From assembly GCA_022494885.1 (NCBI GenBank), contig JAGVSM010001124.1, positions 124,001-188,000 of the forward strand: a DNA stretch of 64,000 bases. The letters run 5' to 3'. The position numbers and the translations under genes were made by a program. The notes under the pieces are model-generated. The model ran no database searches. It worked only from the letters and a program-made list of their open reading frames with translations, and had not been told where the DNA came from. Origin of the DNA: Micrasema longulum. Its lineage: Eukaryota; Arthropoda; Insecta; Trichoptera; Brachycentridae. This document shows, in pieces, positions 36,720 to 51,700 of the stretch (position 1 is its first letter; every line of letters begins with the position of its first letter).

Positions 36720-39700
36720 CTATAAAAACAATACGATTAATCAAAAACAGCATTATATAACATTATTATAACAGCATTAGCGCTTGATTGGTAAATATAA
36801 GTAATTATACATCCAAATATTTTTTATTAGGTATTTGGAATTGTTAATGATTTTTTGCAGTATCTAACTATCTCGTTGCAAATTTTACTAAAAATTGTAG
36901 TTATGAATCGTTCTATTTTTCTGGGCTCCGATTATAATAGGAATTCAACAAAGTTATCTGTAATTATTGTCTATAAAGCAAAATCGAATTTTCTGTACGA
37001 AAATGCGTACAAATGTTTGTATGTTATTTACATTATTTTTGTCAGTACCCTGCAATGGAACATGTTTTAAAAAAAGAACACGGAAATATACACTCTTTCA
37101 TAAAGAAAATTCTAACTAAGTTAACACTTTTCCTAGCTGTCCAATAAAGTGCATTTTATTGACATCTAGTGACTTTTATTAGTACTTTTTCGCTGCTGGT
37201 AAACTACGTGAAAACACGGGATCGGGACACAACGCGTAGTTATTATAATCACGTGTTTACACGGCTCCGGGATACAAAGCACAAAAAAAGGAGTAAGACC
37301 CTATATATGAGCGAACATTTCGAAGTGGCTCTCCATAGAGGCCAATGTTGGCCAAACTATCATACAAAAATAACTTACTGAGTTGATTCAAATAAATATG
37401 AGAAGTTTCAATTGATTTAATCCAGTATTTTCGTAATTATGACACTTTTAAGAAACCCTTTACAAAGCATGAGAATTCACAAAAATAGGCCGGGCACAGG
37501 GTAAATTCTATGTGTATTCGGCCGGTACTCAAAGTGTAAACTAAAATAAATCTTTAATTGTCTTTATGTAGGAAAATGTGTGTATAGTTGTATAAAAATT
37601 CAAATATCTAGAAGATGTTCAAAAAATAAAAATGACAAAACTCACAAAGCGAAAATTCAATTTTACATTAGGCAACTCTGTCCCTGTGTCCGTGAAGGCC
37701 CTGGTGCATTTTTATAATTAGCTAAACTTACAACTAAATTTCGTTAAAACGAAGACACGTTTGACATGTCGTTCGATCGTATTTCAAGGGCGTCTGTTCT
37801 CCAATTTTCCATTAAAAATATATTCCATATTTTTTCTGAGTATGAAGAAAAAAAGCATTAAGTATGGCGTATGACTACGGTACATTTTTTCAAACTCAAA
37901 AGTTGTCATTTCCATAAACCCTTTATTTTTCCATCGGAATGAATTAACTAAACATATATTTTATATCAATAATAACCTGTATTTCACCATCATCATATCC
38001 CTGTTTTCATAAGGCACTTCATCGGAACTAGATGCAGCGTATTTCGATCATCTGTTACATGAAGGTAAGGTAATAAATCTTACGCTTCGGTTACCATTCC
38101 AGGGACAATGAAATATTGCAGTGTTAAACCACCTTTAAAACAAATATTTCACATCAAACCTCCCAGGAATCGAATCCGGGACCTCAATACTGGTAGGTGA
38201 ATGCACAAACAACTAAATACGAAGCCGGCCTTTCCGCAATCGATTTCCTTCTTCAGGATTTTACCTGAAATAAGTAATCTAGTCCAAACCACTCATCCAG
38301 GATTTTGGTTCTATTCCACACTCACAAATGTTTATTCATACTTCATCCGCCTGAACACAGATGACATATTTTATTTACTCCTAAATAAATAGTAAATTAG
38401 CTGTTGTTTGATAATTCCCACAGAAATTTTGCATCCACGTGGCATAGGTACCTTGCCAACTTTCACCAAGCTCAACTTGTTAAATTTCATTCACACGCAA
38501 ATAACGTCTATAGCAGTCATGGGCAACCTTTTCCAAGTCGTGACCAGATTGTCAATTTTCCTCAGAGTTGCGAGCCAGAATCTCAAAATAATCCACGCAT
38601 ACAAATAAAAAAACAGCACGAATACAATTACGTGTATGAAAAAGAATCATAATCCTGAACGAGTGCTTTCGACTTGATGACTGCTATCAAATAAAAATCC
38701 TGAATAACGAAATCGAGTGGAAATAAGTCCGCCTCGTAGTGTGTGGTTGCTGCGTTAGCCTACCATGCTTGAGGCCCTGAGTTCGATTCTTTGGAAGGTC
38801 GTCATGAAATATTGATTAAAAGACTTTACTGCAATATTTCATGTTCCCGGACTAGTGCCCGAAGCGTAAGGCTAATCACCTTACCTTCAGGTAACACATG
38901 ATCAATGTAAGCTGCATCAATTGTACCAATGCAGTGCCTTACGCACCGTTGGGTGCGGACAGGGGGGTTACGAAGATGATGCATTTTGGATTAAAGTAAT
39001 TTTCTTGATAAATAACATATCTACCGACGCTTTTCATCACAGAAGGCTGTTTCTTATCATAGAAGCCCAATCAAAATATGAAAGAGAAATACTTTAATTT
39101 TAATTTCGCTGAACGCGGAGTAATATTTCGCGCTATCTACTGGTTGAATTCGATCATATGACGTCTGAGGTGACGTAATGAAAACACTTATCGACAAGTC
39201 GGCAGAGAATACCGAGGTAAATAGAGTAGATACATTATTTCAATATTCTGACCGTGTGTATTTATTTATTTTCTCTTAATTTTCAATTTTCGAAAATCGA
39301 ACTAGACGCTTTTAAGGGTTTTTAGATGGACCTCAACAAAAAAAACTAAACATAGGAACACGCCAATGGTAGATAGCTAAAAAGCAACAATTCAGGGGAA
39401 AATACGGGAGTACGTTTGTAATTATATGTAGAAAAGTCAGACCGCGCATTCTCTTAAAAGCTTAGTGTTGTTACTATTGAATACGACATCGTAATTGTAA
39501 TAAATAAAGAACAATTTATTTATTCATTAATTGACGGTATCAGAAACAAACTTGGAAATCTCCATTGAAGGAGTTTCTGAGATATTTGCGAAAAACTTTG
39601 TGAGATTTCTAATCATGCTTCACTAACTCAAAGAGAATGCCAAGTTTGCGGTGTTAAGTAGTATAATTGATACCTGTTTTGCAAGATTTAGAGACGGTTT

Positions 39701-42700
39701 AGAATTACGCTATTATTTAGGTAGATAGGTTTTCATGTATAGTTTATTTTGGCATCAATAACTAATTTTCCATTTTTGGTGAAGTTTTCCAAGTTCTAAT
39801 ACCCTCAATTAACGAACCATTCTCGTGAAAATAGCTTCTTACTCTAGGACATTACTAAAGGCCTTAAAATATAGCTTGATTAGAATGACAGTTGTCAGCA
39901 AAAGTAACGACATAACTTTGTAGTGACGTCTAAAGAATCATTTATATTGACACACGAAGAGTCTTTTATTTAAGAGTCTTTTATTTAAGAAGAGATTAAT
40001 TTTTTAAATCCAATTCTTGACATATAAATGAACATTAAAAAAAAAAAAAAGAAATATTAGCGTTCTTATAATTAACCCAAATATTTCAATTTCGTTGGCC
40101 ATTTTCAACGAGTTGTAAATAACTCACTATTAGAAAATGGAAATCTAGTTGGGCCAAAGTGGGGTTCGAACCTCGGACCTCTGATCCGCGAGTCCGCAAC
40201 ACTAGCCACGGGACCACAACCCGATTCTAAACTAACGTAATTATATAAAATCAGCTTTAAAACTAAAAAAACACTAAAATAAACCTAATTGTTCTTACAA
40301 GGTTTCGTCATTTTGTAAAAAATGTTAAGAGATGTGACAAATTGATCAATGTAAATCGATCGAATAAAAAAATATTTGTTGTTATTTATGAAAAAATGTA
40401 TTTAATGTCTTATTTTTTAGTAAATAGTTGTCTTAAACACGCTATAATAGGCTTGTTTTTGCGTTTTTATATCAATTTCCGGAAACAGAGTTTCATGTTT
40501 GCATAAAAAAAATTGATAAAATCGATATGATCGGTATATGATCAGCGACCAGTAATTTCCCATCACTAGTGACATTAGTTTGGCTGCTGTCTTTTAATCA
40601 AGCTATATTTTAAGGACTATAAGTTAGATTTCAAGTAGGTTTTATAAAAAAAACAACTTGAATAAACCAACGTTCGGTGATTAGAGTTTATGGACGAATT
40701 TTGGTATGATCGGAACTCCTCGTTTTCGCGGACCGGGGGTTGCCCACGCGCGGTCAGCAACAAGTAGTTCGTCGGCTGAACAAAGGCATCAGATCTGGTT
40801 CATCACGACTCAAATTTAAGGTCAAGTCTGATTTAGGCTTTATTGAATGACTTACAAGTTACTGGTGCCACACCGTTATAAACAATACAACTTGCTGGTT
40901 AACTTTGTGGTCAAACATTTAACTAAATGATAGTCAATATTTGTATATAACCACTTACCGACTTTTCTGTGTTTACCGGTTTCGAGACGTACCCGTCTCT
41001 TTGTCAGGACACCAATTAAATCAACATGCGACCGGTAGACATAGAAAAGTCGGTAAGTGGTTATATACAAATATTTAATAGCATTTAGTACTACTACTTG
41101 TAATCAGTGAGTAACTGGGCCTCGATTATAATGGGAAGATAAAGACGTCATACCTTCACCTTGACGGTATAGTTGAAGATAATTTGCCTCTAGCAATTAT
41201 AAAGATATACCACCGACCCCCCACTTTCAAGTTTTGGGTAGGTACATCGATATAAATCAAGGGGAAGCGTGCGTCACGGTTTACATATCTACGCTCTAAA
41301 ATGACATAGCTTCAGTATGACGTCATAGTTGAAGATAAAAGTCTCCCGACCGACTACAAAGGTATTAAGCATTCTGCGATGCAACTACATCTCAAAAGCC
41401 TCCAGCCTATTCATAGTATTCACTTTCATAGTCCAAGTCTCACAGCCGTACAACAATACAGACCACACATAACATTTAACCAATCTTTGCCTTATTTTCA
41501 AGTTAAGATTAGCATCGCAGAAGAGGGATTTCATTTTATGAAAAGCAGCTCTTGCTATCTCAATTCTGCATTTAATTCCTATATCTGGGTCAAGCGTCTC
41601 TGTTAGAATGCTGCCGAAGTATTTAAATTTGTCCACCTTTTCAATGTCACTACCCTTTAATTTGAGAGAAAATGCGGAGTAATCAAGTCGACCAAATGTT
41701 ATCCATTTTGTTTCGCCAACATTAATTGTTTAATCCAGTTGTTCGCCAAATTCATCCACACTATTGAACAGCTCCTGAAGATCGGTAATGGCATCCGCCA
41801 GCAAAACAGTGTCGTTTACGTACCTAATATTGTTAATTACAACTCCTATAAAAAAATACAACCTCCTGTAGATAAAGCAAAAAAGATCAACATCCGAACG
41901 TTTTGCGAACGCGCTAGCTCTAATTTTAATCGACCAGGCCCTTTTCACACATGCCACGCAAATTCACCCAGCCCGGTAACTTTCCGCGTTCATTCTACAA
42001 ACGCATACACAACGTGTCACCTTTTGTAGGGTGAAAACCCGGTAAAATTACCGGGCCGGGTGGATTTACGTGGCGTTTGTGAAAAGGGCCCATGGAGTAG
42101 GAACAGTACACGTTTACTATACAGACCTGCGAGGCCGAGGTGTTGGTGGCCTTGAGGCAGGCGAACAGCGCGTCGTCGCACAGGCAGTGCGACTTGCTGT
42201 ACAGCGAGTTGTTGGTGAGGTTGTAGCGGCGCGAGAAGGCGCGCACCTTCACGGGGCACAGGTCGTGCTGGCGGCAGCAGCGGTCCATGCGGCGGTCGCT
42301 GCCCAGGTCGTGGTACGAGGCGGCGATGTCGCCCGTGCCGCACCACTTCGTCCCTGCGGTGAAGGAAACAGGAAAACACCATCAATTGCGAGTCGCAGCG
42401 CGCATCATACATCCGCGACATGGTTGAAATTTTGACTGATTTGAAATTGTGTTTTATAATAAAACTTGCATCTGAAGTGTGTCTGATCTTCTTGTTATAA
42501 AAAAACATCATACGCTCCGGTTGGTGAACCGAAGCAGTCCCTTATGTACCACTTTGAAGTCTGGTGTCCTGGGCCCCGATTTCAATGGGAAGTTAACAGT
42601 TATCTTCGACTGCTAATAAAGAAAAACCGATATTTGTGTACGAAAATGAGTATATTTGCATGAAAATTAAAAGTATCTTCGTCGGTAACCTATAATTGAA

Positions 42701-45700
42701 CATGTTTAGAAGCTTTTCATGTAGAAAACTTAATTTTCCTTTGTAGATAAAATTGAAGATAAAGACGTCATACCTTCCCTTGACGGAATTGTTGAAGATA
42801 AATTCTCTCTAGCGATTACGAACATACACTACCGACCCCTCGCCATCGAGTTTTGGGTAGGTACATCGATACGAAACAAGGGGAAGCGTACGTCACGGTA
42901 CACATACATATCTACGCACTAAAATGACATAGCTTCAGTATGACGTCATAGTTGAAGATAACATTCTCGCGACTGATTACGAAGATCTCTTCTTAATTCA
43001 TTTGTATAGCACGCAGCGGCCGGATTGACAGCGCCACGAGCTCACAAATAAATATTATCTGTGGTTTTCTGAGCAAGATGTTTACAATCTAGGAGGCATA
43101 AAACAATGACAATAAACAGCTGAAACTAGTAAAACTAGCCTTATTTCGTAACCTATAGTGGCTCAAACCGGTCAACTGTGAGTTACCCGTTACTGTTACT
43201 GTGTTGCTAATGAATCCAATTTCACGTCAACCAATCGATACAATATGCCGCTTACTGTGCTTACCTGCAAATTATTACCTAACCTGGCAACACACCACAC
43301 GCCACGTAATTGTAACCTGAATTCTACTTCAATAGAGGGCTTTGCTAGAGAAATAGTAAGCAGCGATCATTTTACAATTGTTTATATATTAGAGGTGGTA
43401 GAAAAATGTAACTGCTGTTTTAAAACAGTTACCTTTCCGAAACGCCTAAATTAAATCTTAAATCTAAATCTTTCTAAAAAAAAAAAACAAAAGCTAAATC
43501 ATCAAGCGCAGAATTAAGTAAAAAATACATTTTGGCCAGCGTGAAAAATTCAACGATCCCCCGCACTCTCTTACCGCGCTTCGCTCTATCTTAAAATATT
43601 TATCCATATACCTACTTCTTGTATTGTATATTGTATTGTATTGTATCTCCCAAGATAGAAGTACATACACATATACGCATGAAATCTCCCCGGCGCGTCT
43701 GCGCCCACCCCACACCCGCGCAGACCCGTGACCTTATCCGTCTTTCTTAAAATTCGAAATTTTAAACAGCACGAAGTCGTTAGTCGTGAAAGTTATAAAT
43801 ATCTGGGTATCCACATAGATTATAGGCTAAAATGGGAAACACATATAGCTAAATTAACAGACAAAATCAGATATTTATCTTACGTTTTCCAAAGATTAAA
43901 AAATATTTTAACTTATGAAAAATTAAAAATGCTGTATTACGCTCTAATTCAGTCTTCTGTTACATACGGCATAATTGGATGGGGTGGAGTTTTGGACGCA
44001 CATAGTCACCCTGTAGAAATCGCACAGAAGAGTATAGTTAAGATAATGTACAAAAAGCATAGACTATTTCCTAGTAACGAATTGTACATAGAGAGCGGAC
44101 TCCTTAATTTAAAAAAGTTATATTTATTACAATGCTTAAAATATGTACACAAAAATAGGGAATTGTTTGGCAATAATTTAAATAGGACTAGTAGCAGATC
44201 AGAAAGTGTACTGTCGGTTCCAGGATGCAGAACTAAGTTCGCACAGAGAGACTCTTTCCATGTTGGTCCAAGATCTTTTAATCTCCTACCCAAGGAAATA
44301 CAAAATATAGAATCCCTTCCAAAGTTTAAAGCGGCTTTGAGGACTTGGATCAGCATGGAAAATACAGATATACACCTATTGTGAAAGAGTCGTACAACAG
44401 CATATTCCAAACTTTGATGTCTTAATTACATTGTTTATGTCATTTTCCTGTTATTTCTGTATGATTTTTTTAATGGCATTGTCATATTTGTGTTTATATA
44501 CCAAAAAATTCACCAAAAACAATAAAAAAGGAATGGCCCACGCTCAGACGTTTAAGTCTTTGTGGGCATTTTTTCCAAATTTAAGGCTATGTTTATTTTT
44601 AGAATATGTATTTTTTCTCTTTTTCTCTTCTAATGTTTAATAAATATAATGTATAAAATATGTAATTTAATACATGCATAATATGTAACAGTATGGAAAA
44701 ATAAACAAAAAAAAAAAAAAGTCATTTCCGTTATTAAATAATACAAAAAATTATTTCATGAAAAACAAATTAAACTGAAACAGTGTCATAACCAGTCATA
44801 AACAGTGTCATAACGGGAAAACTTCACCGTTTTAAAAAAACTGTGAAGGCTCACAACGGTGAAGGCACACCGTTTAAAAACAACTGCGTTTCAAAGAAAC
44901 CCTGTTTGAATATAATAAGGGTGTTAACGTTTTTGACACATCCATCCAAACTCAATACAATATTATCGGAATTCACATGCAGTAATGAGTCATTCAATAT
45001 CAACGCATTATTTATTTAAAATGGTGATCCTGCCGTTCGTATAAAAAGAAAGCAAAGTTTACTGAGTGGCTTAATTTTAGTGAAAGCTCGCATTAACATT
45101 GTAAGTAAAAAAGCCCGTCCAAATTACATGTGCATTTTACATTGACAATTTCTTGTAAATACCATATTGATAATTTTTCGTGGATAATTTATTATAAATG
45201 TTAAATTAATAATTAAGTACATTTAATACGCATATAATCCGAATGAAAACATAATTTAAGTTATAAATGAAACGACATTTTGTGAATTTAAAGGTCTCTA
45301 TTTGCATTTAATAAAATTTTTAGGCTAAAAAATATTAATTTCATTCCATAAAATAAGGTTCCTATAAAAAAAATTCAATAATAAAAAATAAAAAACGTTT
45401 TGGAAAATTAGTAACTTTTTGTTTCTTAATTATCAAAAATTCAGCAACGGAAAAAAACTTTATATTTTTTATTCATAACATAAAATTTAATGCGATAGGC
45501 GAAATGGGAAGAAAAATTGTTTTTTTATTGGTACTTAAATTGAAATTTGGGGAGGGGAGGTAACTGCACTAAACTGTTATTTTTTAAACGTCTTAACGAA
45601 ACAGCTTAATTTGTGTAACGGTAACTGTTATTGCTATTTTTATTTAAAAAAACGAAATGCTCACCTCTAGTATAGATGACATAATATAAGCATCATAACT

Positions 45701-48700
45701 TTAATTGAAGCATTTCATGTTATTATAACCACATCTAATTTAATTTCTAACATGTTAGTATCTATCATGTTCGCCTCGTAATCAAATAATGATCAGCACG
45801 ATTGCCTGACATTCAAGCAGGGTAGTCAAATAGCCAGTATTTTAGTAACATTTTTAATTGAATCGGCATTCACTTCGTAACACTTCATTATAAATTATTG
45901 GTCAACAAATTTTGCAAGTTCAAGTGTCAATTTTGGGGTTTGTCCTAAACAATTTACGTGCCAAAAATACGATAAATAAATTAACTTTACGAAATATTAC
46001 TAACAAATAAGTAACTAAACAATACTTTTTTATAATATATTATTATTAGTAGAACTCCGTTTATCCGAACTCTAGTCATCCGTATTGTCAAATATCCAGA
46101 AGTGCTATTCTAAATTGTCCCTACTCGCTAAAGAGTGGTCAATTTGGGGATTTTAATTTTTTATTTATATATGGCCACACATTCGTGAAATCTCTTATAA
46201 TCGTCAATAAATAATTATAACTATAAAATATAAAACAATAATAAGTAAATTAAACCTATCAAACGAATTTAAATAGAAAAACGAAAATCAATAAATTAAT
46301 ATCAATACTCGCGAATCTAATGCCAAGCTGTCTTGTCCTGCAAATATTCATCGACTCTATAGAAGCTCTTTCTAAACAGGCTGTGCATGACTAAATTCTT
46401 ATTTTTTTTGTTGAAAAAGCCTGAATTTCTAGAGGTACCTTATTGTAGAATCAAATCCAGTTTGAGGCAAAAGAATTATGATTTTTTTGCAGTCTAGCGG
46501 TGGGCACAACTAGCATATCATAATTTCTAGAGTTTATATTTCATAGTTATAATTTATTTATTGATGATTATAAGAGATTTCACGAATCATATATAAATAA
46601 TAATAATAACAGTAGTATATATTTACTAAACAAGGGTAAATTAAAAAGGATAAAACATAAATAAATTTCTCATCAAGTTAACTAGTCGACCTCGAGGTGT
46701 AATGGTCAGCGTGTTTGCATACCATTCAAGAGGTCTCGGGCTCGATTCCCGACATGATTGATATGAAATATGTACTAAAAGAGTGTCTTCACACTAGAAT
46801 ATTTCATAGTCCCTGGACTGGTATCTAAAGCGTAAGACTGATAATATTACCTTCATGTAACAAAAATTATCAATACTCGCTGAGATTGGTGTACTAATGC
46901 AGTGACTTATGCACCATTAGGTGCGGAATGGGAATAATAAATGAATGAATTACTATTGGAAAATAATCAGACGACGAAAAGTTTTCATTTGCATTTGTGA
47001 CCAATGTCTCTCCAAATCAATATGACTGGCTCAGGGTGTTGGTTGAAATATTTAAAGAGGAATACCAATTTTGCGGCCTATTTCTTAGTTTGGACTGAAC
47101 CAAACCAAGGGACGATAAATGTCTCTATAAAATATGTCTCTAAATATGTCTCTAATAAAAGTGTTGTTGCTTCATATTATTCGCCTGCTCCGGTCGAATC
47201 ACGAAATATAATAATATATATCAGAGGATCGATGCATTTGAGATGTGGTGTTGGAGAAAGCTGCTGCGTGTGCCTTGGGCAGCCAGAAGAACGAATGCAT
47301 CGATACTGGAAGAGCTCCATATTACAACTCGTCTATCAGTGGTGCGTTTGAGAAGGATACAGTCTTTCTTTGGACATATTGCTAGACGTGAGCCCGACAA
47401 TGTAGAAAAGGCAATTATGTCTGGCCGAGTTGAAGGTAGAAGAAGCCGGGGTAGAATCCCATATAGGTGGCTACGGGGCTAAAATTTGATGAGTCAGTTC
47501 GTCGGGCTGAGGACAGACTGGAGTGGAACAGATTATTAAGAAGTGTTCATGGTAATCACGATCTTCAGCATTGAGGGACCGACTTGGGAGAAGAAGAAGA
47601 ATATCAGTGTTGCATACCCTTCGAACCCTGATATTGACATAGAATTGGAATCACATGAAAAACTTACTCAAATATGTACAGCAAAGTTAATTGCACAATT
47701 AAATGTTAATAAAAAACTTTTCCTTTATTTTTTACTTTCTGATAACGATCTGGGGTGCTATTCTGAACCACTCTCGTGGCACGGAAAACAGTTTTTCTCG
47801 TGTATTTTGTATGTGAATACACGAGATACGAAAGGAGAGGCCACGAAAGCGTTTGGAATATCAGCCCTGGGGTGCAATTGTGAATCTTCTCTATCTCCCA
47901 GAGAGTGGTTCATTTGAGGATATTTATTTTTTCCATGCAGCTAATTTTTGCTTAATATATGGCCACTCTGATGATTAAACGTCAAAAAATATGAGCACGG
48001 GAAATCAAACATGGTGATTTGCATTTAGAACATTATCCAAACATTACCCAAAACGCTTAATTTGGTTTTACTGACCGAACCAAACTCTCAAAAAGGGGGT
48101 AGAGAGTGGTTTATTTGACGTTTAATCATCAGTGTGGCCATATATGAACAAAAAATTAAAATCCCCAAATTGACCACTCTTTAGCGAGTATGGACAATTT
48201 AGAATATCACTTCTGGATATTTGACAATACGGATGACTAGAGTTCGGATAAACGGAGTTCTACTAATAATAATATATTATCAAAGAGTATTGTTTAGTTA
48301 CTTATAGAGTTTCGTATAAGTAATATTTCGTAAAGTTAATTTATTTATCATATTTTTGGCACGTAAATTGTCTAGGACAAACACAAAAATTGACACTTGA
48401 ACTTGCAAAATTTGTTGACCAAAAACTTTTTTTTTAAATTGCCATCAATTTGTGTTCATAACATCCTTACGTATAATAAGTTAATTTTAGTAATTCCTTC
48501 AATTAAATTTAATAATACCTTCATATACTTCATAACACTTTTATTAATAATACCTTGCACAAATTTCGAGCATATTTACAAGAATATAAAAAATTAAAAC
48601 GTTGTTATATTATTCATTTATATATTTCATTTAGTCAATTAATATTACTTACAATAATTATTGACATAACTGCTTACTAATTTATACCTGTACATTATTA

Positions 48701-51700
48701 CAATAAACGTAATATATTATTAATATTCAAAGCATTAACTTTGTGGTCCAACATTTTAATATTATGTTAAGAAAATTTGAAGAGACGGGTTACGTCTCGA
48801 AACCGGTAGACAGATAAGTCGGTGAGTGGTTTTATACAAATTTTATTAACATAATATTAAACGTAATATAATTTAAATCTTACATTATTTCAAGGTTTCT
48901 TGATCAATTTATGCTACGGCCTTTGCCGACTGAAAACTTCCAATAAATTAAATTTTCAGACAGTTTTGGTGTATTTTCAAAATGCATCAGGTTTCCAAGG
49001 TATGAACACCTGGGGTCGGTAACTTTGTCAGGGGCAAAGGATTAACGAGGAGATCAACACAGCAAAGTAAAGGTATGTATCACTACCTTAATACGTGTTG
49101 CAATATAAAAGAATCTGACTTACAACAGATGAAAAAATTTAGGTATTGTATGAACGTGTATAGGCAGATCGGTGAATGTTATTCGGTATTATTTAATGTG
49201 ATCCCGTAAGCCTTATCCCCAGCCAATGACAACATATTCAAACTTAACAAATTACAACAGGGATGGAAAATACCTTAAATACGGGAATATGGAAGTCTAA
49301 GCATTTACAGGGCTTATGACCAGTCATTGGCTGGTTTAAGTGGCCACTTTACACACTGTGTAACATTCACCATTTTGCCTATGTTTGAACATCCATATTT
49401 CTTCAATTCTTCCATTTGTTGATTTTAGTGAAGTTAAAGAGCTGAAACCTTTATTGTTGTGAAGAGATTCATCTGACAGAATTATTTCACATACTAGGCA
49501 ACGCCTGAAAACAATTTTTAAATTTTTAAACTTCTTGGACCAGTTGGTTTCATTACAATATTTGAGTTTGTCCAAATGTTCGTAGACAAAAGACTGGATT
49601 TCATCCCCTCGGGAGTCATAAGATCAACAAATTACAACAGGGATGGAGAATACCTTAAATAAGGGCATATGGAAGTCTAGGCATTTACAGGGCTTATGAC
49701 CTGTTATTGGCTGGTTTAAGTGGCCACTTTACACACTGTGTAACATTCACCATTTGCCTATGTTTTTTATTCATCAACGGTTCAAAGAACCTTTTACGAA
49801 AAATGTTTTACAGAAATAATCACAAATGTCAGCAATATATTTATTTATTTATGCATATTTTTCTCTTACAAACTATAATTAATTATAAAAATAATGTGAC
49901 CTCACTGGGGTTACCCGTGCCGAGGACACTAAACAATACACTTTTTTAAAATGTTTTTACATTTGAGAATAAACAAAGAAGATTTACTTAATAAACAGAG
50001 ATAATTAACAAAATATTCACAGTTTTAAAAACTAGGTTTATCTATATTGTTTATATTACAGAACGCACAATGAAAATAACAAAAACCTACCATAATCTAT
50101 ACACTTGTAAAGATGTTGATTCAATTCAGTTGGGCGAATGAGACAATCCATTTTACTTCTACCTAGCTCCACTACCCATTTTTTTATAGCCTTTTAAAAC
50201 ATTTTCTCGTTACTAATTGTTTTAATAAATAGTGGAAGTAGGTTATAGATTTTAATTGAATAATACTCAAAATCCCTTTGTCCGAAAGTGGTATTAGTTT
50301 GTATTTGTTTAAGTTGTCTTTGTGCTGAGGATCTAGTGATTATATTATACAATGTAAAACCTAATACGAAATGTAACAGAATAATCAAAACTAAACGATT
50401 TATTGAAAATAAAATATTAAAAAACAACGACAAAAAAGTAATAAAGAAACATAACATCTCTTTAAATAAAATAAAAAAACAGTTAGTAAAATTCTATATT
50501 TGAAGCACTAACTTTGTGGTTATCTTTATGTATATAACTTTTCTGTGTCACTAAACTCCCCTAAACGACTTGGCCGGTTTACGTGTGGTTTTTTGCATAA
50601 TAATGAGCTTTGCGCAGCGCATGTTTGTTGATCTTAAAATCTTCAATCTAATCTGTAAAAAAAACGTTGGAAACAAAAACGTTTTATTCATCGACCTTTT
50701 AGAGTTGCATTCGATGAGAATGCATCTACAAAAAAATTGGGAAAATGTTATTTTTTTGCATATAAATAAAGTTTGTATTTGAATGTTTACAATCAGCATT
50801 CGTTTTTTGTTGATCTCAGTCAGTTTATTTCCTTAAATTATTTTTAATGTTTAACCATTTATTTATTTTTACTGGATTTTTGGTAATACTAAAATAATAT
50901 TAACTGACTTTAAATATATTTTTTGAAAATTGCAATCGTAAATAATGTGCACTCCTGTTGTTAGAAGAGCAGAGTTTGACATTTGAAAAAAATATTCTGT
51001 ATTTAAAATATAATTTTATGTTTTGGGATTCAACCATAAAATAGTACCTAGTGCCTATTTCAATTTATGTTGAAATTTTTATTGGTTTGGATATGTGTTT
51101 ATTATTACAATTAATATTTTGATGTTATTCTTGTACTTATATTTTTCTTGTCTTTTGTTTGTATCTATATTGTTGATTCCTGTCTGTTTATGTTTTTCTT
51201 ATGCTTATAAATGTAACTTGTTTTTGGCCGATGTTATCAAGTTTTGGTAGTAGGCCCTAATAAAGAAAAAAAAAAAAGGTACCTACTTAAATTCGATATT
51301 TAAATATTATTAATTCATCACACGAACAGAAGAATTATATATATGTATTTAGTTATTGATTAATTACATTATACATACATTTGTTAAGGACAGAGACACA
51401 GGCCGATGATATTGCACTTATTTTTTTTATTTTGCTTTGGGCAACAGCAAATCACACAATGACGAAACGAAAAGATTGAGATGTCTCTCTCAATATCAAA
51501 TGTCACTTAGTATAAAATTCATCGAAAATTCGAATATCAAAAAAACGTTTGGTGAACCAGCTAATAGCAGGCAAGTCAACGTTTGGGTAAGACAACGTCT
51601 GTCAGGTCCTCTAGTTCATTACAAAATCACAAAGATAAAGTTCTAAAAGTCATGTGTTTTTTGTAATTAAAATAAAAATTCTGTCGACTCCTAATAAATA

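Noticed and set aside
36462..36725. 87- and 78-codon plus-strand frames
   Set aside because: Antisense to the sPLA2 terminal exon; no domain of their own.
40535..40570. second hAT-like end (CCCATCACTAGTG)
   Set aside because: No facing end or target duplication found nearby.
42017..42511. 164-codon minus and 121-codon plus open frames
   Set aside because: Both are shadows of the GC-rich sPLA2 catalytic exon in other frames.
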